Assembly: GCA_946480845.1 (NCBI GenBank)
Contig: CAMLLJ010000002.1
Coordinates: forward strand, 1-33,066
Source: an uncultured Gemmatimonadota bacterium
GTDB taxonomy: Bacteria; Gemmatimonadota; Gemmatimonadetes; Gemmatimonadales; GWC2-71-9
Direction: 5' to 3'
Length of the DNA stretch: 33,066 nucleotides
In this document: positions 9,850-18,550 of the stretch, one piece after another
Position numbering within the stretch: position 1 is the stretch's first letter
Layout: every line of letters starts with the position of its first letter
Notes under the pieces: generated by a model
What the model saw: the letters and a program-made list of their open reading frames with translations, nothing else
The model's database searches: none
Told to the model about the DNA's origin: nothing
Program-made: the position numbers and the translations under genes

Positions 9850-10052
9850 GTGGTCTCCACTGGCCGGCCGACCGCGGGCCGGAGGTACAGGTCGCGCTGC
9901 AGACTCGCCCAAGAATGGGCCGCCCGGCTCGCTCGGGCAATGATCCAGCGCACACTGGGCGGGCCGCGCACCGGTCGCGAGCGTCCCGGGGAGGGCCCGC
10001 TCCCCGCCCGGTCCGGGTTATCTTTCGGCCACCAACTGCCGATGAGTGCAAT
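9850..10052 (+). promoter_or_regulatory. Divergent intergenic region aceB / grpE
   Basis: About 200 bases between two divergent genes, the largest non-coding gap, so promoters for both directions should lie here. On the minus strand TTGGGC (9907-9912), a 17-base spacer and TGTACC (9884-9889) make a weak candidate promoter for aceB. On the plus strand a perfect 7-bp inverted repeat, CGGGGAG (9987-9993) and CTCCCCG (10000-10006), sits upstream of a TTATCT that could be a -10 box for grpE. No complete CIRCE element (TTAGCACTC-N9-GAGTGCTAA) is present. The individual boxes are tentative. Confidence 0.4.
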
Positions 10053-10613
10053 GTGAACAGGAAACCGGAAGCCGACCTCGCTTCGACCGACATGTCGGCC
10101 GAGCCGTCCTCGCGGGACGAATCGACCCAGGCCGAGTTCGCCCCGTCGGGCGCAGGACCGTCGGCCGTGGAGCAGGAGTTGCTGGAACTGAGGGATCGTC
10201 ACCTCCGTCTCGCGGCGGAGTTCGACAATTACAGGAAGCGGGTCGCCCGGGAGCGCAGCGAGCTGACCGATCGGGCCCAGGCCACCTTCATCGCCCGCCT
10301 CCTCGAGGTCCTCGACGACCTCGACCGCCTCGCGGCCGCCGGGACCGAGCGTTCACCCGAGGCGTACAACGAGGCGGTGGACCTGATCGACCGGAAGCTC
10401 CGCAAGGAGCTGGAGGCGGCCGGGGTCGAGCGGGTCGATCCGGTCGGCCAGCCGTTCGATCCGGAAGAGCAGGAAGCGGTATCCGTCATTCCCGCCCCGG
10501 ACGCCGCGCAGGCCAGCAGAGTGAGCGCGACGTTCCAGACGGGCTATCGCTTCAAGGGCGCCCTGGTCAGGCCGGCGCGGGTGCAGGTCTACTCCGATCC
10601 GGGCCAGGCCTGA
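10053..10613 (+). CDS. grpE: Nucleotide exchange factor GrpE
   Basis: Exchanges ADP for ATP on DnaK in the Hsp70 cycle. The protein has about 186 residues: a charged, disordered N-terminus, a long coiled coil ([22 protein letters not shown]) and the C-terminal beta domain ending in [24 protein letters not shown] and EVLDDLDR are family hallmarks. No convincing Shine-Dalgarno supports any start. GTG at 10053 is used, and ATG at 10092 would give 173 residues. dnaJ follows after one base, but dnaK and hrcA are not in the window. Confidence 0.93.
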   Translation: MNRKPEADLASTDMSAEPSSRDESTQAEFAPSGAGPSAVEQELLELRDRHLRLAAEFDNYRKRVARERSELTDRAQATFIARLLEVLDDLDRLAAAGTERSPEAYNEAVDLIDRKLRKELEAAGVERVDPVGQPFDPEEQEAVSVIPAPDAAQASRVSATFQTGYRFKGALVRPARVQVYSDPGQA

Positions 10614-10614
10614 C

Positions 10615-11706
10615 GTGGCGGCGAAGGACTTCTACCAGGTGCTCGGCGTGCCGGATTCGGCATCCGCCGCGGATATCAAGAAGGCCTACCGCCGCCTCGC
10701 CAAGCAGTACCATCCGGACGCCAACCCGGACAACGCGCAGGCCGCCGAGCGCTTCAAGGAGATCTCGGAAGCGCACGCCACCCTCTCCGACTCCGACAAG
10801 CGGAAACAGTACGACCAGATGCGGCGGCTCGGCGCCTTCGACACCGGGATGCGCCGGCAGCCGGGGGCGGGCGCGCCCGGGCGCGGCGGGCCCGCGCCCG
10901 AGGATTTCGACATCGGCGATATCGGCGGCTTCGGCCTGGGCGACATCTTCTCGTCGATCTTCGGACGCGGCCGCAAGGAGGAAGCGCGGGGGGAGAGTCT
11001 CGAGGCCGTGGTCGAGGTGCCGTTCCGCGTCGCCGCCCTGGGCGGGAAGATCCCGGTCACCCTGCCGGTCACCGAGCCCTGTCGCACCTGCAGCGGAAGC
11101 GGTGCCGCGCCGGGGGCCACGCTGTCCACCTGCGGGGAGTGCAACGGCCGCGGCACGATCGCGTTCGGCCAGGGGAGCTTCGCCGTCAACCGGCCCTGCC
11201 CGCGCTGCCGCGGGCGCGGCACCATCCCGTCCCAGCCGTGCCCGACCTGCCGCGGGGCCGGCGAGGTGCGCACCGAGCGCAAGGTGATGATCACCGTGCC
11301 GCCCGCCACCGATTCGGGCACCAAGGTGCGCCTCAAGGGGCAGGGCCAGCCCGGACGGGCCGGGGCGCAGGCGGGTGACCTCCTCATCACCTTCGAGGTG
11401 CAGCCCGACCGGTTCTTCCAGCGCGACGGACTCGACGTGCTCTGCGAAGTGCCCATCAACATGGTGCAGGCGGTGCTGGGCACGCGGCTCAAGGTCCGCA
11501 CCATCGAGGGCAAGAGCGTGATGCTCCGGATCCCGCCCGGCACGCAGCCGGGCCGGAAGTTCCGGATCAAGGGTCAGGGGATTCCGAAGGGCGACCGCCG
11601 CGGAGACCAGCTGGTGGCGATCAGCGTCACGCTGCCCGAGAAGCTCACCGCCGAGGCCGAGGAAGCGTTGCGGGAGTTCGCCGAGAAGGCGGGGATGGGG
11701 CACTGA
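10615..11706 (+). CDS. dnaJ: Chaperone protein DnaJ
   Basis: Type I J-protein that stimulates DnaK ATPase and holds unfolded clients. In 363 residues: J domain (about 5-70) with HPD at 33-35; a short Gly/Phe-rich linker with GGFGLGDIFSSIFG (104-117); four CxxCxGxG zinc motifs at Cys156/159, 173/176, 195/198 and 209/212; and the two C-terminal substrate-binding domains (VTVPPATDSGTKVRLKGQG-like stretches). The zinc region is complete. GTG at 10615 starts one base after the grpE stop. It is convergent with ppk1, with only 6 bp between the stop codons. Confidence 0.96.
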   Translation: MAAKDFYQVLGVPDSASAADIKKAYRRLAKQYHPDANPDNAQAAERFKEISEAHATLSDSDKRKQYDQMRRLGAFDTGMRRQPGAGAPGRGGPAPEDFDIGDIGGFGLGDIFSSIFGRGRKEEARGESLEAVVEVPFRVAALGGKIPVTLPVTEPCRTCSGSGAAPGATLSTCGECNGRGTIAFGQGSFAVNRPCPRCRGRGTIPSQPCPTCRGAGEVRTERKVMITVPPATDSGTKVRLKGQGQPGRAGAQAGDLLITFEVQPDRFFQRDGLDVLCEVPINMVQAVLGTRLKVRTIEGKSVMLRIPPGTQPGRKFRIKGQGIPKGDRRGDQLVAISVTLPEKLTAEAEEALREFAEKAGMGH

Positions 11707-11722
11707 GCGGGGTCAGCCCCCG
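11707..11722. terminator. Possible bidirectional stem-loop between dnaJ and ppk
   Basis: GCGGGG (11707-11712) can pair with CCCCGC (11718-11723 region) around a short loop. It lies exactly at the point where the two convergent genes end, overlapping the ppk stop. There is no T-run on either side, so it would be a weak or Rho-assisted terminator at best. Confidence 0.3.
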
Positions 11723-13818
11723 CGCGCCATCTCCATCAGGGCGGCCTGGGCGCTGAAGGGCGCCTCGCCGTCGGCCGGTGCCCGCAGCACGTAGGATCCA
11801 TCCGCCTTCAGCTCCCACGCCTGCTGGTTGTCCTTCCACATCATCTCGAGCACCTGCAGCACCGTCTGGCGGTGCGCCGAGTCCTCCAGCGGCGCCACGG
11901 CTTCGATGCGGCGGTCCAGGTTGCGCGGCATCCAGTCGGCCGAGCCGATGAACACTTCCGGCGTGCCGCCGTTCTCGAAGCAGAACGCGCGCGAGTGCTC
12001 GAGGTAGCGCCCGACCACGCTGATCACCCTGATGCGCTCACTCACGCCCGCCACCCCGGGCCGGAGGCAGCAGATCCCGCGCACCACCAGGTCCACGTCG
12101 ACGCCTTCGCGCGACGCCTCATAGAGGGCGCTGATCAGGGTCGGGTCCACCAGCGAGTTCATCTTGGCCCGGATGCGCGCGACGCGCCCTGCCCGTGCGT
12201 GCTCGATCTCGCGCGCGATCAGCGCCATGAACCGGTCGCGCATGCCGCTCGGCGCCGCGATGAGCTTGCGGTAGCCGGCGGGGACGCCGAAGCCGGTGAG
12301 CACATTGAAGAGGTCCGTGAGGTCGGCGGCGAGGTCGGAGTCGCAGGTGAACAGCCCGAAGTCGGTGTAGATCCGGGACGTCTTGAGGTTGTAGTTGCCG
12401 GTGCCGATGTGCACGTAGCGGCGCATCGAGTCGCCCTCGCGGCGGACCACCAGCATCACCTTGGCGTGCGTCTTGAGGCCGGTGACGCCATAGCTCACGT
12501 GCACGCCCACATCCTCCAGCCGCTGGGCCCAGCGGATGTTGTTCTCCTCGTCGAAGCGCGCCTGCAGCTCGATCAGTACCGCGACCTGCTTGCCGCGCTC
12601 CGCGGCGAGCGCCAGCATCCGCGCGATGCTGGAGTCGCCGCCGGTGCGGTAGAGGGTGAGCTTGATGGCGACGACGTCGGGGTCGTCCACCGCCGAGGCG
12701 ATGAACCCCTCCACCGAGGTGGCGAAGCTGTCGTAGGGGTGGTGCACGAGGATGTCGCCTTCGCGCATGACCTCGAAGAAGGTCCGCCCCGCGCTGAGCC
12801 GGGCCGGGGTCACCGCATGGAACGGCGGGTCGCGCAGCGCCGGGACGTCGAGCGCGCTCAGCGAGAGCAGGTCCGCCGTATCCAGCAGGCCGCTCACTTC
12901 GTACACGTCCTCCGGGCCGAGCGGCATGGCCGGCTGTTCCTGCTCGTCGTTGAACTCCGCGAGCAGGAGCTGGCGGAGCGTCGCCGGCATCGAGGACTGG
13001 ATCTCCACCCGCACCACCTCGCCGAAGCGGCGGTTGCGGACTTCCTCCTGGATCAGGATGAGCAGGTCGTCCGCCTCGTCGTGGTCCAGCTCCAGCTCGG
13101 TGTTCCGGGTGATGCGGAAGAGGTACGAGCCCAGGATCTCGACGCCGGGGAAGAGCGCGTCGAGGTTGGCGCTGATGAGCTGCTCCAGCGGCACGTAGCG
13201 TCCCGCCGTCGGCAGCGGCACCCAGCGGGGCAGGATCTTCGGCACCTTCACCCGCGCGAAGCGCTCCTCGCCGTCCACGCCGCGCAGCACCACCGCGAGC
13301 GACAGGCTCAGGTTGGAGATGTAGGGGAAGGGATGCCCGGGATCGACCGCGAGCGGCGTCAGGACCGGGAAGACGTTCTCGCGGAAATAGCGCGCCAGGT
13401 GCTCGCGCTCGGCCGCCTCCAGGTCGCCGAAGTCGGTGACCAGGCGGATGCCCCGGCCGGCGAGCGCGGGGAGCACGTCGTCCATCAGGCAGGCATGATG
13501 CCGCCGCACCAGGTCGTCCACCACGACGGAGATGGCCCGGAGCTGCTCGTCGGGCTGCATGCCGTCGGCGGTCCGCTCACTCACGCCGGCGGCCACCTGG
13601 CGGCGCAGGCCCGCCACCCGCACCTGGAAGAACTCGTCGAGGTTGTTGCTGAAGATCGCCGTGAACTTGAGCCGCTCGAGCAGGGGCGTGCGCGTGCGCT
13701 CGGCTTCGTGCAGCACGCGCCGGTTGAACTCGAGCCAGGACAGCTCGCGATTCAGGTAGAGCGACGGATGCTGCAGGTCGACGTTGACGGGCTCGACCGC
13801 AAGATGGAGATCGGTCAC
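11713..13818 (-). CDS. ppk1: Polyphosphate kinase 1
   Basis: Polymerises the ATP gamma-phosphate into inorganic polyphosphate, and runs in reverse in some conditions. At 701 residues it is the normal length. The N-terminal domain starts SLYLNRELSWLEFNRRVLHE, followed by FSNNLDEFFQVRV. The catalytic C-terminal half has HHPYDSFATSVEGFI (359-373), VTGLKTHAK with phospho-accepting His451, and YVHIGTGNYN with His470. The start is GTG at 13818, three bases after the small membrane gene's stop, and it is the last gene of a long minus-strand run. No membrane segment is seen. Confidence 0.97.
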   Translation of the reverse strand: MTDLHLAVEPVNVDLQHPSLYLNRELSWLEFNRRVLHEAERTRTPLLERLKFTAIFSNNLDEFFQVRVAGLRRQVAAGVSERTADGMQPDEQLRAISVVVDDLVRRHHACLMDDVLPALAGRGIRLVTDFGDLEAAEREHLARYFRENVFPVLTPLAVDPGHPFPYISNLSLSLAVVLRGVDGEERFARVKVPKILPRWVPLPTAGRYVPLEQLISANLDALFPGVEILGSYLFRITRNTELELDHDEADDLLILIQEEVRNRRFGEVVRVEIQSSMPATLRQLLLAEFNDEQEQPAMPLGPEDVYEVSGLLDTADLLSLSALDVPALRDPPFHAVTPARLSAGRTFFEVMREGDILVHHPYDSFATSVEGFIASAVDDPDVVAIKLTLYRTGGDSSIARMLALAAERGKQVAVLIELQARFDEENNIRWAQRLEDVGVHVSYGVTGLKTHAKVMLVVRREGDSMRRYVHIGTGNYNLKTSRIYTDFGLFTCDSDLAADLTDLFNVLTGFGVPAGYRKLIAAPSGMRDRFMALIAREIEHARAGRVARIRAKMNSLVDPTLISALYEASREGVDVDLVVRGICCLRPGVAGVSERIRVISVVGRYLEHSRAFCFENGGTPEVFIGSADWMPRNLDRRIEAVAPLEDSAHRQTVLQVLEMMWKDNQQAWELKADGSYVLRAPADGEAPFSAQAALMEMARGG

Positions 13819-13821
13819 GCT

Positions 13822-14187
13822 CTATTCCTTCCGCTCGCCCAGCGCCAGCGCGAGGATGGTGCTCGTGATGCCGACGATGATCCCGCCGAGGAAGGCAGGC
13901 AGGAACCCGTCCACGCGGAACCCGAGGCCCCACTGCTCCGACAGCCAGCCCGTCGCCAGCAGCAGCAACGCATTGATCACCAGCAGGAACAGCCCGAGCG
14001 TCGCCACCACCAGGGGGCAGGTCAGGACCGTGAGCAGCGGACGCAGGAAGCTGTTCACCAGTCCGAACACCAGGCCGACGAGCAGGAAGCGTGCCGCACC
14101 TCCCTCGTAGCGGAGGCCCGGAACCAGCCACACCGCGGCGTACAGCGCGAGCGTGTTCACTGTGAGCCGGATCACCAGCCTTTTCAT
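13822..14187 (-). CDS. Phage holin superfamily IV-like (YvlD-type) membrane protein
   Basis: A 121-residue integral membrane protein with four predicted helices: about 4-22, 30-50 (FLLVGLVFGLVNSFLRPLL), 52-76 and 95-115. This is the pattern of the '4 TMS phage holin, superfamily IV' family (Pfam Phage_Hol_4/YvlD type). Despite the name, such genes are widespread chromosomal genes of unknown function, and nothing viral is nearby. The ATG at 14187 overlaps the S9 peptidase stop (ATGA), and the upstream open frame is ignored because it would extend into that gene. Confidence 0.85.
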   Translation of the reverse strand: MKRLVIRLTVNTLALYAAVWLVPGLRYEGGAARFLLVGLVFGLVNSFLRPLLTVLTCPLVVATLGLFLLVINALLLLATGWLSEQWGLGFRVDGFLPAFLGGIIVGITSTILALALGERKE

Positions 14188-16241
14188 TCCGGACGCTCCC
14201 GCAGGTGCGCGTCGAGCCAGTCGAGCACGGTGCCCCACCAGAGGCGCCGGTTCCTCGGCCGGGTGACGAAGTGGTCCTCATCGGGAAAGTACAGGAACTT
14301 GGCCTCGACTCCCCGGAGCCGGGCCGCGGTGAACGCCTGGTAGCCCTCGGAGACATCCACCCGCTGGTCGTTCTGGCTGTGCACGATCAGGATGGGCGTG
14401 GTCCAGCGGGAGGCGAAGTTCGCCGGGGACCATTTCTCCATGATGGCCCGGGCGGCGGGCGAGAGCTGGGTCCCGCCGAACTCCCAGGTGGGGAACCAGA
14501 GCTCCTCGGTCGTGCCCGCCATGGACAGGGGGTTGAAGATCCCGTCGTGGGCCACCAGGGCCTTGAAGCGGCTGGTGTGCCCCGCCATCCAGTACACCAT
14601 GTACCCACCGTAGGACCCCCCTGCCGCCGCCACCCGGGAGGTGTCGGCGTAGGACAGGCCCCCCAGGTAGTCGAGTCCGCGCATCAGGTCGTCGTACGGG
14701 AGCCCGCCCCAGTTCCGGGACACGCTGTTGGTGAATCGGCGCCCATACCCGGTGGATCCGTGAAAGTTGACGGCGACCACGAGGTACCCGCGCGCGGCGA
14801 ACTCGGCGTAGTTCCAGCGCGGATGCCACTGGTCGAGCCAGGCGCCCTGCGGGCCGCCGTGGATCAGGTACGCGATGGGATAGCGGGTGCGCGAGCTGAA
14901 CCCCGGCGGCTTCACGATCCAGCCGAACACCGAATCGCCGGCCGCCCCGACGTAGCCGAACGACTCCGCCGCGGAAAGGTCGAGCCCGGCCAGCACCGGT
15001 GCGTTCACTCGCGTCACCGGCCGGAGCCCGCGGCCCGACGCGTCGCTGCGCCAGATCTCCGGCGGCGTCGCGGCGGTCTGCCGCAGGAAGACCAGCAGGT
15101 CGCCTGATCTCGAGACCTCCACGCTCGAGTTCACCCCGCCGGCGATGATGCGGCTGGGCCGGCGGGAATCGAGCGGGATCGAATAGATCACGCCCTCGCC
15201 GCGCTCCTCGACTTCGGCGACGATGGCGCGGCTGTCCGGCGTCCACACGAACGCCGAGACGCTCAGGTCCCAGCCTGTGGTGAGCGCGGAGCGGCGCCCG
15301 GTGGCCCGTTCGTACAGCATCACCTGCTGGCGGTCCGATTCGAAGCCGGGCACCTCCGCCGCCAGGTAGGCGATGTAGCGCCCGTCGGGCGAGTACCGGG
15401 GGCTGTGATCGTTGGCGGCATTGGTGGTGATCGGCTGGCGCGCTGTGCCGTCCGGGCCCATCACGAAGACGTCGTTGTTGGTGGACAGCGCGACGTCGGG
15501 ATCGGGGTTGTACACCACCGCGAGCTCGGTGCCCAGCGCGGACAGCGCGACGTCCTTCCCGCCCAGCGCGATGGTGGGCACGTCGCGGTCGATCGGGGTG
15601 AGGTCCACCGCGCGGCCGTTCGGCAGGGCCATGCGGAAGAGGTGGGTGCGGAGGCCGGCCCGCCACTCGTTCCAGTGCCGGTAGAAGAGCGAGGTCCAGA
15701 TCTTCGCTTCGGTGGGATAGGCGCCGTTCCGCCGGTCGATCTCCTGGACGGCGGGCCACTTGGTGTCGCTGGTGTAGTAGAGCCAGCGCCCGTCCGGGCC
15801 CCACTGGAAGTCGATGACGCCGGTGGGCGCCATGCTGAGCCGCTCGGGCTGGCCGCCGCCGGCGGGCACCGTCCAGATCTGCGGCGTGCCGCTCCGGGTG
15901 GAGATGAACCCCACGCTCGTTCCGTCGGGCGACCAGCGCGGGGCCCGGTCGCTCCCGTCGCCGCTGGTGAGCTGGCGGGGGCTCCCTCCGCCGGTCGAGA
16001 CCAGCCAGATCCGCGAGATGTTGCGGTTGGCCTCGATCGACGCTTCCGTCACGGTGAAGGCGATGGTCTGGCCGTCGGGCGAGATGCGCGGGTCGCCGAC
16101 GGTCCTGAGCGAGAGGAAATCGTCCACGTTCATGGCGCGTCGCTGCTGCGCGCCCGCGGCCGATGGCTGCGCCGCGAGCGCGGCGACGAGCAGCAGCGTT
16201 CCCGCCCATCTCCAGCGTGCCCCCGTGGCCGTGCCGGTCAT
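14184..16241 (-). CDS. Secreted S9-family prolyl oligopeptidase / acylaminoacyl-peptidase
   Basis: A 685-residue serine peptidase with a signal peptide (TLLLVAALAAQPSAAGA, about 14-31), so probably periplasmic or exported. A seven-bladed propeller (about 40-420) with repeats of SPDG (54-57, 104-107, 284-287) and related motifs precedes the alpha/beta-hydrolase domain (about 425-680). The catalytic triad is Ser543 in GGSYGGY, Asp625 in HSQNDQRV and His657 in DEDHF; the oxyanion region HGGPQG lies at 461-466. Closest in style to DPP IV/acylaminoacyl peptidases, probably used in peptide scavenging. It sits 20 bp after mnmA and overlaps the next gene. Confidence 0.93.
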   Translation of the reverse strand: MTGTATGARWRWAGTLLLVAALAAQPSAAGAQQRRAMNVDDFLSLRTVGDPRISPDGQTIAFTVTEASIEANRNISRIWLVSTGGGSPRQLTSGDGSDRAPRWSPDGTSVGFISTRSGTPQIWTVPAGGGQPERLSMAPTGVIDFQWGPDGRWLYYTSDTKWPAVQEIDRRNGAYPTEAKIWTSLFYRHWNEWRAGLRTHLFRMALPNGRAVDLTPIDRDVPTIALGGKDVALSALGTELAVVYNPDPDVALSTNNDVFVMGPDGTARQPITTNAANDHSPRYSPDGRYIAYLAAEVPGFESDRQQVMLYERATGRRSALTTGWDLSVSAFVWTPDSRAIVAEVEERGEGVIYSIPLDSRRPSRIIAGGVNSSVEVSRSGDLLVFLRQTAATPPEIWRSDASGRGLRPVTRVNAPVLAGLDLSAAESFGYVGAAGDSVFGWIVKPPGFSSRTRYPIAYLIHGGPQGAWLDQWHPRWNYAEFAARGYLVVAVNFHGSTGYGRRFTNSVSRNWGGLPYDDLMRGLDYLGGLSYADTSRVAAAGGSYGGYMVYWMAGHTSRFKALVAHDGIFNPLSMAGTTEELWFPTWEFGGTQLSPAARAIMEKWSPANFASRWTTPILIVHSQNDQRVDVSEGYQAFTAARLRGVEAKFLYFPDEDHFVTRPRNRRLWWGTVLDWLDAHLRERPE

Positions 16242-16261
16242 GACCGCCCTTTCGATGACGC

Positions 16262-17323
16262 CTACGCGATGACGCCGCCGCCGAGCACGCGCTGGTCCGC
16301 CTCGTCGTACAGCACGCCCGACTGTCCCGGCGTGATGGCCCGGACCGGCGTCTCGAGCGCCAGCTCGATGCCCGCGCCGGAGACGGCCAGGACGGTGCCC
16401 GGCACCGCGGCAGCGCGGTAGCGGAGCTGCACCGCGCAGCGGTCGCCCGGGGCGGGCTCGTCGGCCAGCCAGTTCAGCTCCTCGAGGCGCACCCGGTGCC
16501 CGGCGAGGTCCGCTTCGTCGCCCACCACCACTTCGCGCGTCCCGGGCCGGATCTCGACCACGTAGCGCGGCCCGCTCGCTCCGCCCGGAAGGCCCCGGCG
16601 CTGGCCGATGGTGAATGCCGCGAATCCGTCATGCTCGCCGATCACCTCGCCGCTCGTGCTCACCAGCGGTCCCGGGGCGAGCGCCTCCGCGTCGGCGGGC
16701 AGGTGGCGACGCAGGACGCCGACGTAGTCGTCGTCGGGGACGAAGCAGATCTCGACCGACTCCTTCTTGTCTGCCGTGGCGAGGCCGAGGCGCCGGGCGG
16801 TGGCGCGGGTCTCGGCCTTGGACATGCCGCCCACCGGCGTGAGCATCCGGCCAACCACCGCGCGGTCGATGCCCCAGAGGAAATAGCTCTGGTCCTTGGC
16901 GCGGTCCCGGCCGCGATGGAGCGCGCCATCGCGCGCCACGGCGTAGTGGCCGGTGGCGATCCGTCCGCAGCCCAGCGCATCGGCATGGGCGAGCAGGTCG
17001 CGGAACTTGGTGAACGAGTTGCAGCGCACGCAGGGGATCGGCGTCCGCCCGCGGCTGTACTCGCTCACGAAGTTCTGGATGACGTGGAGGTTGAAGCGGT
17101 CCTCGAGGTTGAGGACGTAGTGCGGAATCCCGATCGCGTGCGCCACGTCCCGCGCGTCGTTGATCGAATCGAGCGAGCAGCAGGGGCGGTCGGGAACATC
17201 GTCGCCGTGGCAGAACAGCTTCATCGTGGCGCCGATGACCTCGTACCCCTCCTCGACGAGGCGGGCCGCGGCTACCGAGCTGTCCACGCCGCCCGACATG
17301 GCGACCAGCACCTTCTCACGCAC
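16262..17323 (-). CDS. mnmA: tRNA-specific 2-thiouridylase MnmA
   Basis: Makes the 2-thio group of wobble uridine 34 in tRNA Lys, Glu and Gln, using ATP and sulfur relayed from a cysteine desulfurase. The 353-residue protein has the PP-loop SGGVDSS (10-16), the catalytic pair Cys98 (in IPCVRCN) and Cys193 (in EICFVPDDDY), and the RGLPGG C-terminal region. The start chosen is GTG at 17323 (MREKVLVAMSGG), as in other MnmA proteins; it overlaps the cysteine desulfurase end by 8 bp. A separate in-frame upstream extension is open but lies inside that gene. Confidence 0.96.
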   Translation of the reverse strand: MREKVLVAMSGGVDSSVAAARLVEEGYEVIGATMKLFCHGDDVPDRPCCSLDSINDARDVAHAIGIPHYVLNLEDRFNLHVIQNFVSEYSRGRTPIPCVRCNSFTKFRDLLAHADALGCGRIATGHYAVARDGALHRGRDRAKDQSYFLWGIDRAVVGRMLTPVGGMSKAETRATARRLGLATADKKESVEICFVPDDDYVGVLRRHLPADAEALAPGPLVSTSGEVIGEHDGFAAFTIGQRRGLPGGASGPRYVVEIRPGTREVVVGDEADLAGHRVRLEELNWLADEPAPGDRCAVQLRYRAAAVPGTVLAVSGAGIELALETPVRAITPGQSGVLYDEADQRVLGGGVIA

Positions 17324-18491
17324 GGCCCAGCACTCCCGCGAGCTTGCGCACCTTCTCGACGACGGCGGGAAAGACCTCGGCGGCACGCGCGATGTCGGCC
17401 CCCGTCGTACCGTGGCCGAAGCTGAAGCGGATCGCGCCGAGCGCGAGGTCGCGCGGGACGCCCATGGCGCTGAGCACGTGCGACGGCTCGAGCGCGCCCG
17501 TCGAGCAGGCCGACCCGCCCGAGACGGCCACGCCGGACAGGTCGAAGTGCATGAGCAGCGCTTCGCTGTCGGCGCCGGGCACGCAGACGCCCAGGATGTG
17601 GGGGGCGCGCGGCCCGTCCTCGGCGGTCACGGCGACATCCGGCACCGCGTCCCGCAGGCGCGCCGCCAGCTCCTCGCGCAGCGCGAGCAGCCGCGACGCC
17701 TCGGCGGCCTGCTCGGCCACCGCGAGCGCGGCCGCCCGGCCGAGCGCCACGGCGCCCGCCACGTTCTCGGTTCCGGGCCGGATGCCGAACTGCTGGCCGC
17801 CGCCGTGGATGATCGCCTCGATCGCCTTCCGGTCCCGCACGATGAGCGCGCCGATGCCCTTGGGCGCGCCGATCTTGTGCCCGGAGATGGTGAGCAGGGT
17901 GCAGGGAAGCTCCCGCATGGAGACGGGCACCTTGCCGAAGGCCTGGACCGCATCGGTGTGGAAGGCGACGCCGGCTTCCTGGCACCGGCCGGCGATCTCC
18001 GCGACCGGCTGGACCACGCCCACCTCGTTGTTCACCCACATGACCGAGACCACCGCCGGCCGGTCGGCCAGCGCGCGGTCCAGGGCGCCGAGATCCAGCA
18101 CTCCGCTCGGCTCGACGGGGAGGACGGTCTCGGCGCCGCCCAGATGGCAGACGTAGTGTGCGGCCGCGAGGATGGCCTTGTGCTCGATCGCCGAGACACA
18201 GGCGCACATCTGCGCCCCCCGGTCGCGCGCCGCGAGCGCGCTGCCCACGATGCCAAGGTTGTCCGCCTCGGTGCCGCCCGAAGTGAACACGACCTGGTTG
18301 GGCTCGGCACCCACCGCGGCCGCGACATCGCGCCGGGCCTGCTCGAGCCCGGCCCGCGCGGCCCGGCCGAACCGGTGCCCGCTCGATGGATTGCCGAAGG
18401 TCTGCTCGCCCAGGTAGGGGAGCATCGCCTCCAGCACTTCGGGGCGCACGGGCGTGGTGGCTGCGTGGTCGAGGTAGACGGCCTGGGTCAT
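17316..18491 (-). CDS. Cysteine desulfurase (IscS/NifS family)
   Basis: PLP enzyme that takes sulfur from L-cysteine as an enzyme persulfide for Fe-S clusters and tRNA thiolation. The 391 residues start MTQAVYLDHAATTPVRPEV. Motifs are FTSGGTEADN (69-78), HTDAVQAFGK (178-187), the PLP lysine Lys206 in SGHKIGAPKG, GGGQQFGIRPGTENV (230-244) and the catalytic Cys329 in SGGSACSTG. ATG 18491 gives the family N-terminus; an upstream TTG at 18527 is less likely. The short loop around Cys329 is of the group-II-like or NifS-like type, so the symbol is left open. The 8-bp overlap with mnmA and their joint function suggest a dedicated sulfur relay. Confidence 0.95.
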   Translation of the reverse strand: MTQAVYLDHAATTPVRPEVLEAMLPYLGEQTFGNPSSGHRFGRAARAGLEQARRDVAAAVGAEPNQVVFTSGGTEADNLGIVGSALAARDRGAQMCACVSAIEHKAILAAAHYVCHLGGAETVLPVEPSGVLDLGALDRALADRPAVVSVMWVNNEVGVVQPVAEIAGRCQEAGVAFHTDAVQAFGKVPVSMRELPCTLLTISGHKIGAPKGIGALIVRDRKAIEAIIHGGGQQFGIRPGTENVAGAVALGRAAALAVAEQAAEASRLLALREELAARLRDAVPDVAVTAEDGPRAPHILGVCVPGADSEALLMHFDLSGVAVSGGSACSTGALEPSHVLSAMGVPRDLALGAIRFSFGHGTTGADIARAAEVFPAVVEKVRKLAGVLGRA

Positions 18492-18550
18492 GGCGGGAAA
18501 GGTACTCGTAGAATCGCGTATGTGCAAATGGGACCGTCAGTTATCGCCCC

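Noticed and set aside
10041..10052. GAGTGC near grpE as a CIRCE (HrcA) operator
   Set aside because: Only a fragment matches; the second arm TTAGCACTC with the nine-base spacing is absent.
8476..10056. Long open frame on the plus strand opposite aceB
   Set aside because: Antisense to malate synthase with an intact signature; biased composition and no motif.
13822..14187. Holin-like protein as evidence of a prophage
   Set aside because: The family is a widespread chromosomal membrane family despite its name, and no phage structural, integrase or lysis gene is near.
11872..14343. 823-codon open frame on the plus strand opposite ppk1 and the small membrane gene
   Set aside because: Antisense to ppk1, which has complete catalytic motifs; no domain seen.
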